Shown here: positions 45,257-56,153 of the stretch, one piece after another
How positions within the stretch are numbered: position 1 is the stretch's first letter
Layout of the letters: each line of letters begins with the position of its first letter
The notes under the pieces: model-generated
Seen by the model: the letters and a program-made list of their open reading frames with translations, nothing else
Told to the model about the DNA's origin: nothing
Database searches by the model: none
Program-made: the position numbers and the translations under genes
DNA from: Nemertoderma westbladi
Taxonomy: Eukaryota; Xenacoelomorpha; Nemertodermatida; Nemertodermatidae
Assembly: GCA_032718475.1 (NCBI GenBank)
Contig: JAUCBJ010006988.1
Location: 62,001 to 126,000 of the forward strand
Direction: 5' to 3'
Length of the DNA: 64,000 bases

Positions 45257-46203
45257 ATACACCATGACCCGTAATACAGTAGTGTCATTTTCTGATGACA
45301 CGGACCACCCCCCCCCACCCCCCCCCCCCCCCCCCACCCCCAAATTTTTCTACAAATCTTTATCAAATTGTTTGAAATTGGAAACACAACTAGTTCAACA
45401 CCGTGGTTGTTCATGAAGCCGGAATTTTCGATTTCGCCTTTAAATTTTATTTATAAGTGTTTTAAAAAAGTGTCTTTTGCGAAATTGCACCCTCTGTATC
45501 ATTGCCATTCTTCACTTTAGTTGTAATTTTTTCACATCAATAGAAAGCTTACGTTGAAAGGATTCCAAATATGTAGCAATATCTGAATTTCATTGAGAAA
45601 CAGCTGAGAAATAGGCGTTTAAAGATTTCAAGAATTATTGTTCGCTGCAAGCCATTTATTCTATTTAATAAATACACAATATTCTAGAACGTGTTATTTA
45701 TTTTATGAGTTGGTATGCAACAGCGGAATGCCTATACAATATCTATATTGCATAGCTAATCATACATAAACAAATTGTTCCAGAATATTGTGTATTTATT
45801 AAATAGAATAAATGGCCTGCGCAGTGAACAATAATTCTTGCAATCTTTGAGTGCCTATTTCTCAGTTGTTTCTCAACGAAATTCAGACATTGTTACATAT
45901 TTGGAATCCTTTCAACGCAAGCTTTCTATTGATATGAAAAAATTACGACTAAAGTGAAGAATGGCTACGATACGGAGGGTGCGATTTCGAAAAAGACACT
46001 TTTTTAAAACGCTTATGAATAAAATTTAAAAGGCGAAATCGAAAATTCCGGCTTCATGGTAACGACCACGGTGAGTGGAACTAGTTGTGTTTCAAATTCC
46101 AAGCAATACCGGTATGATAAAGATTTGTAGAAAAATTTGGGGGGGGGGGGGGGGGGGGGTCCGTGTCATGAGAAAATTACACTATATTACGGGTCATGGT
46201 GTA
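45257..46203. mobile_element. Complete foldback element with ~430-bp inverted arms
   Basis: 45257-45690 and 45777-46203 are inverted copies of each other, starting and ending in ACACCATGACCCGTAAT, with an 86-bp loop between them. Each arm has a homopolymer block (C at about 45308-45337, G at about 46140-46159) and ends at the loop with ATTCTAGAAC or GTTCCAGAAT. There is no coding sequence. Related copies at 3740-4260, 16570-16750 and 19201-19668/44447-44720 show it is a dispersed family. Confidence 0.85.
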
Positions 46204-46908
46204 CAGTATAACGTTCTGGCATTAGGAATGCGAAGTGTAATAATACCATCCTCCATTCGTTCGTACACAGTACTGCAGTAACCCCTAGTACAAACAGCAT
46301 TTTATCGAATTTACTACTATCAGACAGTCAGACTACTGGACTATAATTGTAAATCCAATAATTTTTATTGTCCGTTTAAATCCTTTTTTGTCCTTTTTTT
46401 TTATTTTTTATGTCCTCCAAAAGTCTAATGTTAGGTTCCATGCTACCGGTTTCTCTACCGCAATAATTTTTATTGTACGTTTAAATCCTTTTTTTGTCCT
46501 TTTTTTTTATTTTTTATGTCCTCCAAAAGTCTAATGTTAGGTTCCATGCTACCGGTTTCTCTACTGCTGTTCTCTCAGGCTATCAGTACCGGTATTGGTA
46601 TATATAGCACTATTTTGCTGTCAGGCTGTATTGTATGTACAGATGTAGGTATAAAGCAGGTATTTCTGTATTTTAGTACCGGTACCGGCACCGGTACTGC
46701 TATAGGCCTGTGTAGCCTACCATTTAAATACGGTAATGGTAGGCCTACCGGTTGTGTTAATAAATTTTAAATAATTGATAGGCCAAACTGGATTGCAGGA
46801 TTGTGGAAAATGTGGATATACCTTTCACATAATTTAGGCCTATTACCTGATTACTGTATTAGTTTTATAATCAATAATGGATCATGACTACTGTCTGAGT
46901 GTTGTCTT
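46204..46908. other. Intergenic DNA with a short tandem duplication
   Basis: 46363-46458 and 46460-46560 are direct copies of a ~100-bp T-rich block (TAATTTTTATTG...CATGCTACCGGTTTCTCTAC). It is related to the T-rich part of the 0.36-kb repeat. No gene seen. Confidence 0.6.
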
Positions 46909-47510
46909 AACCTGCTCCTTTCCCTCAATTAGTTAAGTGATCGTTTATTGTTTTGGTTAGAAAATCCCGCCTCTGTAACCTGCTCCTTTCCCTCAATTGG
47001 TAATGTTATCGTTTATTGTTTTGGTTAGAAAATCCCGCCTCTGTAACCTGCTCCTTTCTCTCAATTGGTAATGTTATCGTTTATTGTTTTGGTTAGAAAA
47101 TCCCGTCTCTGTAACCTGCTCCTTTCCCTCAATTAGTTAAATGATCGTTTATTGTTTTGGTTAGAAATTCCCGCCTCTGTAACCTGCCCCTTTCCCTCAA
47201 TTAGTTAAATGATCGTTTATTGTTTTGGTTAGAAAATTCCGCCTCTGTAACCTGTCCCTTCCCCTCAATTAGTTAAATGATCGTTTATTGTTTTGGTTAG
47301 AAAATCCCGCCTCTGTAACCTGCTCCTTTCCCTCAATAAGTTAAGTGATCGTTTATTGTTTTGGTTAGAAAATCCCGCCTCTGTAACCTGCTCCTTTCCC
47401 TCAATTTGTTAAGTGATCGTTTATTGTTTTGGTTAGAAAATCCCGTCTCTGTAACCTGCTCCTTTCCCTGATTTGGTAAAGTGACTGTTTATTGTTTATT
47501 GTCGGCCTTA
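46909..47510 (+). repeat. 68-bp tandem array, about nine units
   Basis: The unit starts AACCTGCTCCTTTCCCTCAA and includes TTTATTGTTTTGGTTAGAAA. Eight successive starts (46909 to 47453) are spaced exactly 68 bp and the last is 57 bp. It abuts the 0.36-kb repeat at 47504, which begins with the same AACCTGCTCCTTTCC motif, so the array looks like an expansion of that repeat's end. It lies 0.5-1.1 kb upstream of the INTS7 start. Confidence 0.92.
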
Positions 47511-47860
47511 ACCTGCTCCTTTCCATCAATTGGTAATTGTTTTTGGCTATAAAATGAGTGTTTTGCTACGTCATGTGGTAATCGATTATCGACAACAACC
47601 ACAAACTATTAAATATAGAGTCTTTTTACCACAGGCGCATATGGAAATCTATCTCATAGTCTATAAATCATGGAATCATGGAATGTTTTGGCACAGGCAT
47701 AGTGAAATCAACTATCTGACAGTCCAGAAATCAGCCATCTGACAGTTTGAAGAAATACATACATAAAAAGTCATTAAAAGGACAACAAAAGTCATTATGC
47801 ATAATTCGTAAAAAAAAAGGACAAAAAAAGTCAAATAAAAGGACATAAAAAATCACTGCC
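47504..47860 (+). repeat. Dispersed 0.36-kb repeat, copy 2, upstream of INTS7
   Basis: Reverse complement of 10459-10836. It carries a TATA-like GGCTATAAAATGAG near 47548 followed by TACGTCATGTGG. It ends 146 bp before the INTS7 ATG, so it may overlap or influence that gene's promoter; this is inference only. Confidence 0.8.
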
Positions 47861-48006
47861 ATTGTAAATAGTTACAGTTCAGCTGTTCAGTGGTTAACAC
47901 TGACAGACTGATAACTTAACCAACTGACCAATACAGGTAATAAATACTACACTGCTAGGTACACCCTCAGACTCTTACTCTTCGACTCTCAACTATCAGT
48001 ACCGGT

Positions 48007-51000
48007 ATGTCTTCCGACATTGTATCTACGTTTAACATAGGCGGATTCTACGATAACATTGACATCGAACAAGACGCAAATACAGCGCTGCTTGAGCTGG
48101 ATAAGGGGTTGCGTTCGACCCCCAACGAGCAATGCGAGGCTATAGTCCGCTTCCCGAAACTCTTCGAGAAATTTCCGTTCCCCATCGTTATCAACTCGGC
48201 TTTCCTCAAATTGGCCGAGGTTTTCCGCTCCGGTACCAACTTCCAACGGCAGTGCATCCTCGATGTTGTAGACCAGAGCGGGAAACACCTCGATAAGGTC
48301 ATCAACGTGGACGATTTCCTTCGCCGGACCACCTCAGTGTTGCATAGCAACGACCCTATAGCGAGGTCATTGACGCTGCGTGTTGTGGCCTCGGTGGCCA
48401 GTATAGTCGGCGACAGACATTCAGTGAGACATTCTGTCAGTCTCTCTCTGGGTTCTCATGACTCCGTCGAGGTGCGTACAGTGGAGGATCTAATGGGGCT
48501 GGTGCGATGGGGCCCTCGTGTCTCCATCGCGATTATGGCATGGGTGCAAAAGCAAAGGGCGAGAATTTCAGAAATACAAAAGGGGGCGGGGCGTTAATGC
48601 TGTAATGGCGCAAAAGGACCGCAAATTCCAACTTTATGTTTAGATTGTTTACAAAGTTAAATTAAATTAAACTATTAAGGAACTGAGCAGTTGTTACGGA
48701 GACGGTATTTTCTAACCAAACAATCAACGAAAGTTTATTGGCTTGTGGTCAATTTGGGCTGGCGATTACTTTTTGTAGTTGTGGTTAATTTGCGCCTATA
48801 TCTGAAATGGACCTACCCCCTACCGATACCTTTTCTCTTCAAATGCCCCTTAATAAAATTACAATATGCAATGCAAAATATGATGAATTTTTTATCAATT
48901 AATAGTAAAATTTGTAACCAAAAATGTCCATTGAGTTAGGCTTTTAGGCTTTCAACAACTAGCCAAGCATACATAGATACCATTGTGACTATTTAGTTAA
49001 TAGTTTGTTAAATTTTAGCAAAATAACTGGCTCACACTAAATAATACTCATAGACAGGGGCGCATTTTTTTTTGGGGGGGGGGGGGGGGGGGTTATTCAC
49101 CTAAAAATTCACCTTCGGGAACGTGGCTGCGCCCCGGCTAATTGGTAATTTTCTTTTTATTAATCTGGCTACTCTCGCTCGGGCATATCATAGTGAGAAT
49201 AATATTGCACTATTTTTACTGTGCAAGGAATAAATCATTATTGTATTTTATGTATTACTCGGAGCGTTTATTGATGCGGTTCAAAAAACCAAAACCCAAA
49301 AGTCCAAAACGGTTATTATATACAGTACTAAGACTGTGTGTTATTTTATATGTAAATAAGTGCAATATTGTCGGATAGGTAATCTAGTTAACCATTATTA
49401 TTAATTACCCCCCCCCCCCCCCCCCCCCCCCCCCCCAGGTTTCCGCCGCTATCATTGCCGCTGACTCTCTCGCCTCAGTCTCCCCCTCCTTCGCGGCCAC
49501 CGTGTGGCCCAAACTATCCGAGATGATCCTCTCCATCAGCACCCCCCTCTCGGTGAAACTCCACCTGATCCCGGTCCTCAGACACCTCCACACCGACCCC
49601 CAAACCGCCACACAAGTCTCCACCTTCTCCGACCGTCTGCTCTCCGACTTCCCCGTCCAGGATATGACCCGCGTGGTTCTACAAACCCTCACCCAACTAT
49701 CCCTGTCCCACGTTCTCCTCATCCCCTCCCATCTCACCCGACTCTTCCACCATCTCAACTTCGACGTACGCCTCAGTATTAAGTCCTTCTGCATCCAACA
49801 ACTACTCGCTCTCGCATCCGATGCCCCCAACCTCTGGACTCGTATAAACATTGACTCTTTATTCACCTTTATCTCTCTCCCTTCCGTCGCTCCCCAACTT
49901 CTCTACCTGTCTTTCCGTCTCGTCAACGTGCTCGCTATCTCTGTCAGCGGCGGTTTTATCGACACGAACGCTGTCTACAACGAAGTGCCGCTAATCTCTC
50001 TATTCCGACTTCACGTCTTCCATTGGCACATTCTAGTTGGCGTCACCGCTCTACAAGGTGAGTTATACAAACGAAAAGTGAAATCCTGGTATTCTTCACA
50101 TGGGCGCCAAATCTAAGCATTTGTCCCAATCCCAAATCAATTTACCACCTAGAGGTAGACTGGGTAACTGCAATCGATTTAAGCCCTCGGAATGCAGCAC
50201 CACCTAGAGGCAGACTGGGTAACTGCAATCGATTTAAGCCCTCGGAATGCAGCACCACCTAGAGGCAGACTGGGTAACTGCAATCGATTTAAGCCCTCAT
50301 AAAAACTCAGGAGGTTTAGAATATATTTGCCAGGTATCAATCAGGAAGAAAAGATTATATAAACGAATTCGCGGAAGGTTCTCCTTTTAGACATTTCTAA
50401 AATGATTTCATTTCAGCCCACTAGCGGTAGACTGGAGAACTGCTGTCCAAATAAAGACGCAGCCTATGGATGGTCTACGGTCTAGCATCTATATCTGCCA
50501 AGTTTCAGCTTAAATGGATAACAAACAACAAAATGAGAGAACGTTTTCACTTTCAGATATTTCGGCCTCGAGTGGCAAACTGTAGATGGCGTACCGTCCT
50601 ACAAAGAGGTGGTCAGTTTTCTAGTTAATATCTACCGAGTTTCAGTTGAACGGATCATAAATAACGGTATGGGTCAAGGATTTCACTATCCATCTAGCGG
50701 CAGACTAGAGAAGTGCAGACGAATTAGCCTCCTTTAAATGACACAGCTAATGGTCTAGTCTACTGTAGTGGTAGGTTTCAGCTTAAGCGGATTAAAAGCA
50801 AAAAAATGCGACGACATCTAATAAGTAGCCCCCTAGCGGGAAACTGTTGAACTAATGGTGGCGTCTGAAAGTCTCTAAAATATCTCAACTTTGGTCTTAT
50901 TGGTGCCTACAAATTTTCAACTCAACAGCTTTAGATCCGACAAAGTTATTAGCATGTCAAAATGGTAATGCAGACAGCGACAACTATTTGTCATTATTGA

Positions 51001-53340
51001 ACCACCCCCCTAACAATGTCAATTCGCTAAGGCTCCGCCAACTTCGTGGCTCGCCCCACTAATATTTTATATATTTAATGTTGTGTAAATTCTTTATTAA
51101 ATTCGCTATGTAATATTTATTTTTACGCTCGATTCTGTAAATTTATTTTTTCTTCCTCTTATACTTTAGAAGACCCAAGGAATGCATTTACAAGATTGAC
51201 TTGACAGGCTCTAGTGCGTTGTCCACCGTTTCTTGTAGCTCTTAGATATTTTCTCACCCGTTCGATAAAGTTATTCATAACATTCATCATCATCCTTCTA
51301 CCTATGACGTTGCGTGAACATTAAGTGAACCTTTTAGGGTCACGCGAAGTGCTTCTTTACTCACACACAAGATTTAAATAGTTTATTACGATAAAAAATC
51401 CACAATTATTTTATGTTTTAGGTTTCACCAACATCGTGTGTCGGAGTGCCAACGAGTTCCCAAACGATATTCAGTATGAGTTGTCCAACTGCGTCTCCGG
51501 ACTGCTGGCCCGGGTACTACAGGAGCCGCAGTGTCCCTCTAGCGTCCTCGGTAGGAACTGCAACGTCAGCCGCATCCCTCTATCGGCGACTCTCAAACCG
51601 CTGCTGAAGTGCCTCATACGTATCAGCGAGAGATTCCCGGGACCTGGCCCGGTCCTACTGGAAACCTTAACTAGTAGGTTAATGCTGCTCACTAGTTCGC
51701 AGCAATCCGACCAGCGCGATTTGCCGCAATCTGACGCCCCGCAGCAAAACTTGCAGCAATCCGCCCAACTCTTAATTTTACAATCACTAACTATTCTCGC
51801 CTCCAACAACCCCCTTCTTGTGCGCACCCAGACCGACCGCTTGGTGGCGCTATTCCAGCAGTTGTTAGCGGCTCATTGCCCTCCCGATGTGGACGGGTTC
51901 AACGACCTCCAGGTCACTGACCCCCGAGCAGAGGCCGTTGTACGACTCGCCTCGATTCTACTCCGGATCGGTTCCGCCGAGGCGGTCAGCCGGGGGGTCG
52001 GGTTGCCCGGCAACGGGTGGGTCGTCTACCGGGTGGCGCGCGCCGCCTCCCAGACGGGGCACCACGCCGCCGCGGCCGCGCTCTACGTCGCCATTGAGAC
52101 CGCGGTGCAGTCCGAGACGACCCACTATTGGTTGAACTCGCTACGTCGGTTGAGCGAAGCGGAATCGCGTTGCTTAGCGACTGATGACGCTGTGACTGCG
52201 TTGGGGGCGGCGGTTGACGGTTACCGCGGGTGTCTCTCCGCGTTGGCTGCGTCAGCCACGACCGCGGCTCCTTGTCGCTTCCAACGCGATTACGCGGCGC
52301 TGCGGTGCCGCTATCTGTCCGCGTTACGCCAACTAGCGGTGACAGTGGGCGCCGCGCGGCTGTGCCCCCCGCCGGCGCTCGCGGACGCCATGTCGGCGAC
52401 TACGGGGGACCCCTGGTTGCGTTGCGCGCGGGTGGCTTCCGCTGCGGCCCCGCTAGTTATCGAGTTGGCGGCGCTCGGGGCCGACTACCTCGCGTTGTAC
52501 CGCCGCTCGTTCGACGGGGACCCCGACTCGCTGCGCCACCTCGAGCTGCTCCGCTCGCAGTGCGCCGCGCTGGGGGCCGCGGTGGACGCCCTCCTGGTGG
52601 GGACCGGAAGGCCGTCCGCATCCGGAACCGGAACTGATACCGACTCCTCGCCGGAACTCTCGGAACTAACCGATTGGATCGCTCGTCTCGTTGCCACCGC
52701 TTTGAGCCGCGTGAAAGTCCCCGCTGTAACTCGGCTACAACTCGACTGCTTGGATTCCCTCCTCGCCGGCATCGTGCGCTGCCGTTTGCCGCTTCCCAGA
52801 CTCTACTTCCAGACACTGCAGACGACCCACATTAAACTCGCTCTCACAGCGGCCCATAAAAGCGCCGGTGAAACCGTGCTGATTAACAACGACACTGAGT
52901 TAGTCGTTAAGGTGGAGGGCGTTATCCAACAGAGCGCCCTTGGGCGCGCTCCCTTCCGTAGGGTACACCGGGTGAACCTCAGACTGGTCTCACAGTGTCT
53001 CAGCGCTCCCCAAGGTTCCGCGGGTAAGCCCCCATGTTTAGAGGAACTCTCCTCTCGGTTGGAACGCTCCGTGCAACCTCGGAACGATTACTTCTCCGTG
53101 GATTTCCTTCTCGCCTTCCCCCAGCCCGGGGTCTATCATCTCAAGTTGGTTGCTACGGTAACGGATGGCGACGGGGTGGGTTGGGACTCTGGGCCGACTA
53201 GCGAACTCACCGTTAAATCGTCCGCCCTCGATACTCTGTACAGCAGACAGACACAACAGAAAGCCATGTCTACGTCTGGCACTCCTACGAGAAGTAATGT
53301 CTTCCAATCTGGACAGACATCACTACAAACTAAAACTTAA
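48007..53340 (+). CDS. INTS7: Integrator complex subunit 7
   Basis: Three exons: 48007-48471, 49439-50057 and 51422-53340, joined at GAG/GTGCGT...AG/GTT and CAAG/GTGAGT...TTTTAG/GTT with consistent phase (0, then 1). They give 1000 residues, against about 962 in vertebrates. The N-terminus (ALLELDKGLRS, EQCEAIVRFPKLFEKFPFPI, LHSNDPIARSLTLR, SLGSHDSVEV) is a clear INTS7 match. The body is helical, HEAT/ARM-like, and the C-terminus has an FPQPGVYHLKL beta-domain. INTS7 is part of the nuclear Integrator complex, which cleaves snRNA and paused nascent transcripts. Exon 3 is GC-rich in contrast to all surrounding DNA, and contains a low-similarity alanine/serine-rich part (about residues 640-760). 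The ATG at 48007 follows ACCGGT and is the only sensible start. Confidence 0.93.
48472..49438 (+). other. INTS7 intron 1 with poly(C) polypyrimidine tract
   Basis: The 967-bp intron begins GTGCGT. Its acceptor is a run of about 29 C directly followed by AG (49437-49438), so the homopolymer serves as the polypyrimidine tract. A poly(G) run (about 49074-49091) lies 320 bp upstream and could pair with it in the pre-mRNA. Confidence 0.85.
50058..51421 (+). other. INTS7 intron 2 with tandem repeats
   Basis: The 1,364-bp intron has donor GTGAGT and acceptor TTATGTTTTAG. From 50143 to 50300 a 56-bp unit (ACCTAGAGGCAGACTGGG...) occurs three times. Down to about 50900 diverged relatives follow every 120-180 bp, each with a CTAGCGG(C/T)AGACT-like core and a TTTCAG(C/T)T(T/G)AA segment. 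No ORF is present. Confidence 0.8.
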
Positions 53341-55610
53341 TTATATTTTAATTTTGTAATTAATTGAAAACTAAATTAATATGAAACACAGTGCAATAGC
53401 CCCTCTAGCTGTTTACTTTATAGCTTGTTTGGGTCAATTTATACTATCACAGATCGACTCTTCTACAATAATGGCAATCCTAATAATATATAAAAATGTT
53501 AGATTACACCGCGACGAACAAGTATTATTTGATGGTGAAAGGAACTATTTACAAACGTCCCAGTCGTTTCAATACTTATATGGGGGTTTACAGCACCCCA
53601 GAAGGTTGTTTATTTTAACATCTCCAGAGTAATACTAATCGTTGTTTAAGTTCAAACTTTGCGCGTCTGTAATTCAAGACGGCGAGGGATTCTGTTCTTG
53701 AGATTTCGTAGGTGAGTAAAGGGAATAAAAATCTATCAGAATATTTCCCATTTTATTTTTTTACATTCCCGTTGCCATGGTAATAGGTATAATGAAAAAT
53801 TTGAATAATTATCTGCCAATTCTATAAAACACAATTTGTATTCAGTTTGTCAGTTTAAATAAAAGTTAAAATTGCCAACGTTTTACATTTAAATCGTCAA
53901 TTGTGAATCATATTAATAAAGGTCAATAAGTGTCAATAAACACAACTGTCCAATCAGAGAGCAAGACCCTGTGAAGGCATGATGTCTTATTGATGAATAT
54001 TTACACATTTATACAAGTTTACAATATTTATAAGGAAAACACTTTATTACATTTCTATGACCCCTTGTCATCATATCCACCTAACAAAAGTAGCATTCAA
54101 AGAAGGTTCTAAGGAAATATTATGAAAACTGTGTCCTATATAAGAAAAATATCGGTCCACGCCACGCGAATTTCAGCAATCCGCTCGCTGCATGACCGAA
54201 CAGATTGCGGTATTGAATTGAAGTGTATTTAATTTATTTGTTTTATTTTAAAAACCACAATAGTTTATAATATCTGGGCGTGGTGTCCCCTGGGTTACAA
54301 CACACCCCCGTTTTATAGAGAAGTAGTGTTATGTTAATAAGCTTCCCATTTTGTACCACCCAAAATGGTAGTAAAAATGAGGAAATTATTATATACAAAT
54401 TTCCGTTGCTCCGGAAACTAAATTGGTAACTATCTAGAAGTGCATAGTTCAGTCAATCGATAGTCATTAGAGTAAAGTTTGTCTGTACTAAATTGGAGAA
54501 AATCCCTGCCTTGTTGCACTTTTTGGGGGTAGTAACAAGGTAATAGAATACAAAAAATTGGTTTGGATGAATTACGAATTTGTTGGGTTGAATCCCCTTT
54601 TTTGGCTAGATTGACTCGCCTATCAGATTAGCGAGCCTCAGTGGCGTCGCGTAGGGAGGGGGTGGGGGGGGGGGGGGGGGGGGGAGGATGGGGCGAATCG
54701 CCCCGGGCGCAGGCCAGAGGAATTAGACGGGTAGCCAAGGTTTTACTACTAAACTGTACTGAATGTTTAAGAAGTCATTCATGTGTCTCTTCATGACCGC
54801 AATAATATTTAATTACCAACGGTAGTTGGGATACTTGCATCAACTTTTTAGCTTGGCCTACAGTAGTAGTGACAGAAACAAGAAGAAAAACATACAGTAG
54901 TAAATTGAACGGGATTTGATTCTATTGTTTCTCTGGCAATTGAAGTAGCCGGCTGGCGATTGGGGAAGCCCCTTGTGTGGGCAGGGCTTCCATCCAATGC
55001 TATAACATTTACTGTAACTGTGCAATGTTAAGAATGCCAGTGAAACAAAGTAGGAGGGCCCTTAGTAGTCAATGGGAGCGGCAGCCAATGTCGTTCATGC
55101 ATAGTAATTCCAGAACATGTATTTATTTAAAACATTTCATTAGTGGCAAAGACAAGGAGACACACAGTATATTATTGAAGGTGAGTTGATTCTATTGGAT
55201 ATCAGACTCGAGGGCTGGGGTATCCCAGTGAGCGTATACAATAAGGGCTGAAACGTCACTGGCGAGCCTGACAGTTAGGATTCAATCACTGCTTTAATTC
55301 GAGTTTGGGCCACCACTCTCGTAACATACGAGGGCACTCCCTTAGTGTAGAACTGTTCGTTGCGTACTTGTGTCTGTCTGTGCTGCTAACTAAAATAAAT
55401 AACTGTTTAACAAATAAACTCCCAATTAAATAATACAATTTTAAAAGGTAAACATTTACGTTCTGGGGTGTGGTGGTGGAGGTTTTAGAAAAAAGAAAGT
55501 ATTGCTGTAATATATTTTTCACAGCTCACTAGGCAAACCAGAGCCTGATATAATTAAAAAATACCCTTAAAATATATAAAATCGAAATATTCATAATTGC
55601 ACAATGACGA
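53341..55610. other. Region between INTS7 and NIP7, no gene seen
   Basis: AT-rich, with several AATAAA-type signals downstream of INTS7 (for example near 53719 and 53866) that I cannot choose between. A poly(G) run lies at about 54662-54684. Short ORFs near 53381 and 54977 have no resemblance to known proteins. Confidence 0.5.
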
Positions 55611-56153
55611 CTATATTAGTGTGTCCTCTCCCCGTACGTAGAGTCCAACATCAGCTTGATTAAACGCGACAGTAGACATCGGGTCAGTTCGTCTGCATTC
55701 CTGGGTGGACTTCGCTGAAACTCCGAACCCAACTGGGGTATCGTTCATCGAATAAACCACGACTCCCTGGTACTGCGGCGTGTTCTCGGAGACCCTACCC
55801 AGTCCCGACTTGAGCACGTGATTCCCGTAGAGAAAACTCTGCTCCGCTCCGGGTTTCAGCCAAATCTTATGCTTAGCTAGCGGGGCCACAACGTCCAACG
55901 CCGTGACGTGAAGTCGGAATCGTTTTGTTTTAGTGAACTTTCCGAGACAAGTACCGAAGCTAGCGAGATGATCGTGGTCTATTGTCGCTGCTTGTTTCAT
56001 TACGTTGTGTGACGCGTAGAAAACACGATCGTTGTGGAGTCGGAAGCAATAATCACCGTCCTCCCGATTAATTAATGCGCTGACTTTATCTCCGATGTAC
56101 TTGGAGAGTTTCTCAAACACCGATTTGGTTTCTTCATCGGTTAGAGGTCGCAT
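55611..56153 (-). CDS. NIP7: 60S ribosome subunit biogenesis protein NIP7
   Basis: Single-exon gene of 180 residues, the same length as the human protein. It begins [16 protein letters not shown] at ATG 56153; the codon two before it is TTG, so the longer frame is not a real start. The N-terminal domain holds [10 protein letters not shown]. The C-terminal PUA domain includes [18 protein letters not shown] and the near-invariant [20 protein letters not shown] and [12 protein letters not shown]7 binds pre-60S particles in the nucleolus and is needed for 27S pre-rRNA processing. Vertebrate NIP7 has several introns, so the gene has either lost them or is a retrocopy that kept its frame; no poly(A) tract or target duplication was seen. 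Confidence 0.95.
   Translation of the reverse strand: MRPLTDEETKSVFEKLSKYIGDKVSALINREDGDYCFRLHNDRVFYASHNVMKQAATIDHDHLASFGTCLGKFTKTKRFRLHVTALDVVAPLAKHKIWLKPGAEQSFLYGNHVLKSGLGRVSENTPQYQGVVVYSMNDTPVGFGVSAKSTQECRRTDPMSTVAFNQADVGLYVRGEDTLI

Noticed and set aside
48007-48597. Reading INTS7 exon 1 through to 48597 as a complete gene
   Set aside because: Similarity to INTS7 stops exactly at the GTGCGT donor (48472) and resumes at 49439.
52230-52816. Long ORFs in other frames and on the minus strand inside INTS7 exon 3
   Set aside because: Shadows caused by the high G+C content of the exon; the INTS7 frame is supported by family similarity and splice phase.
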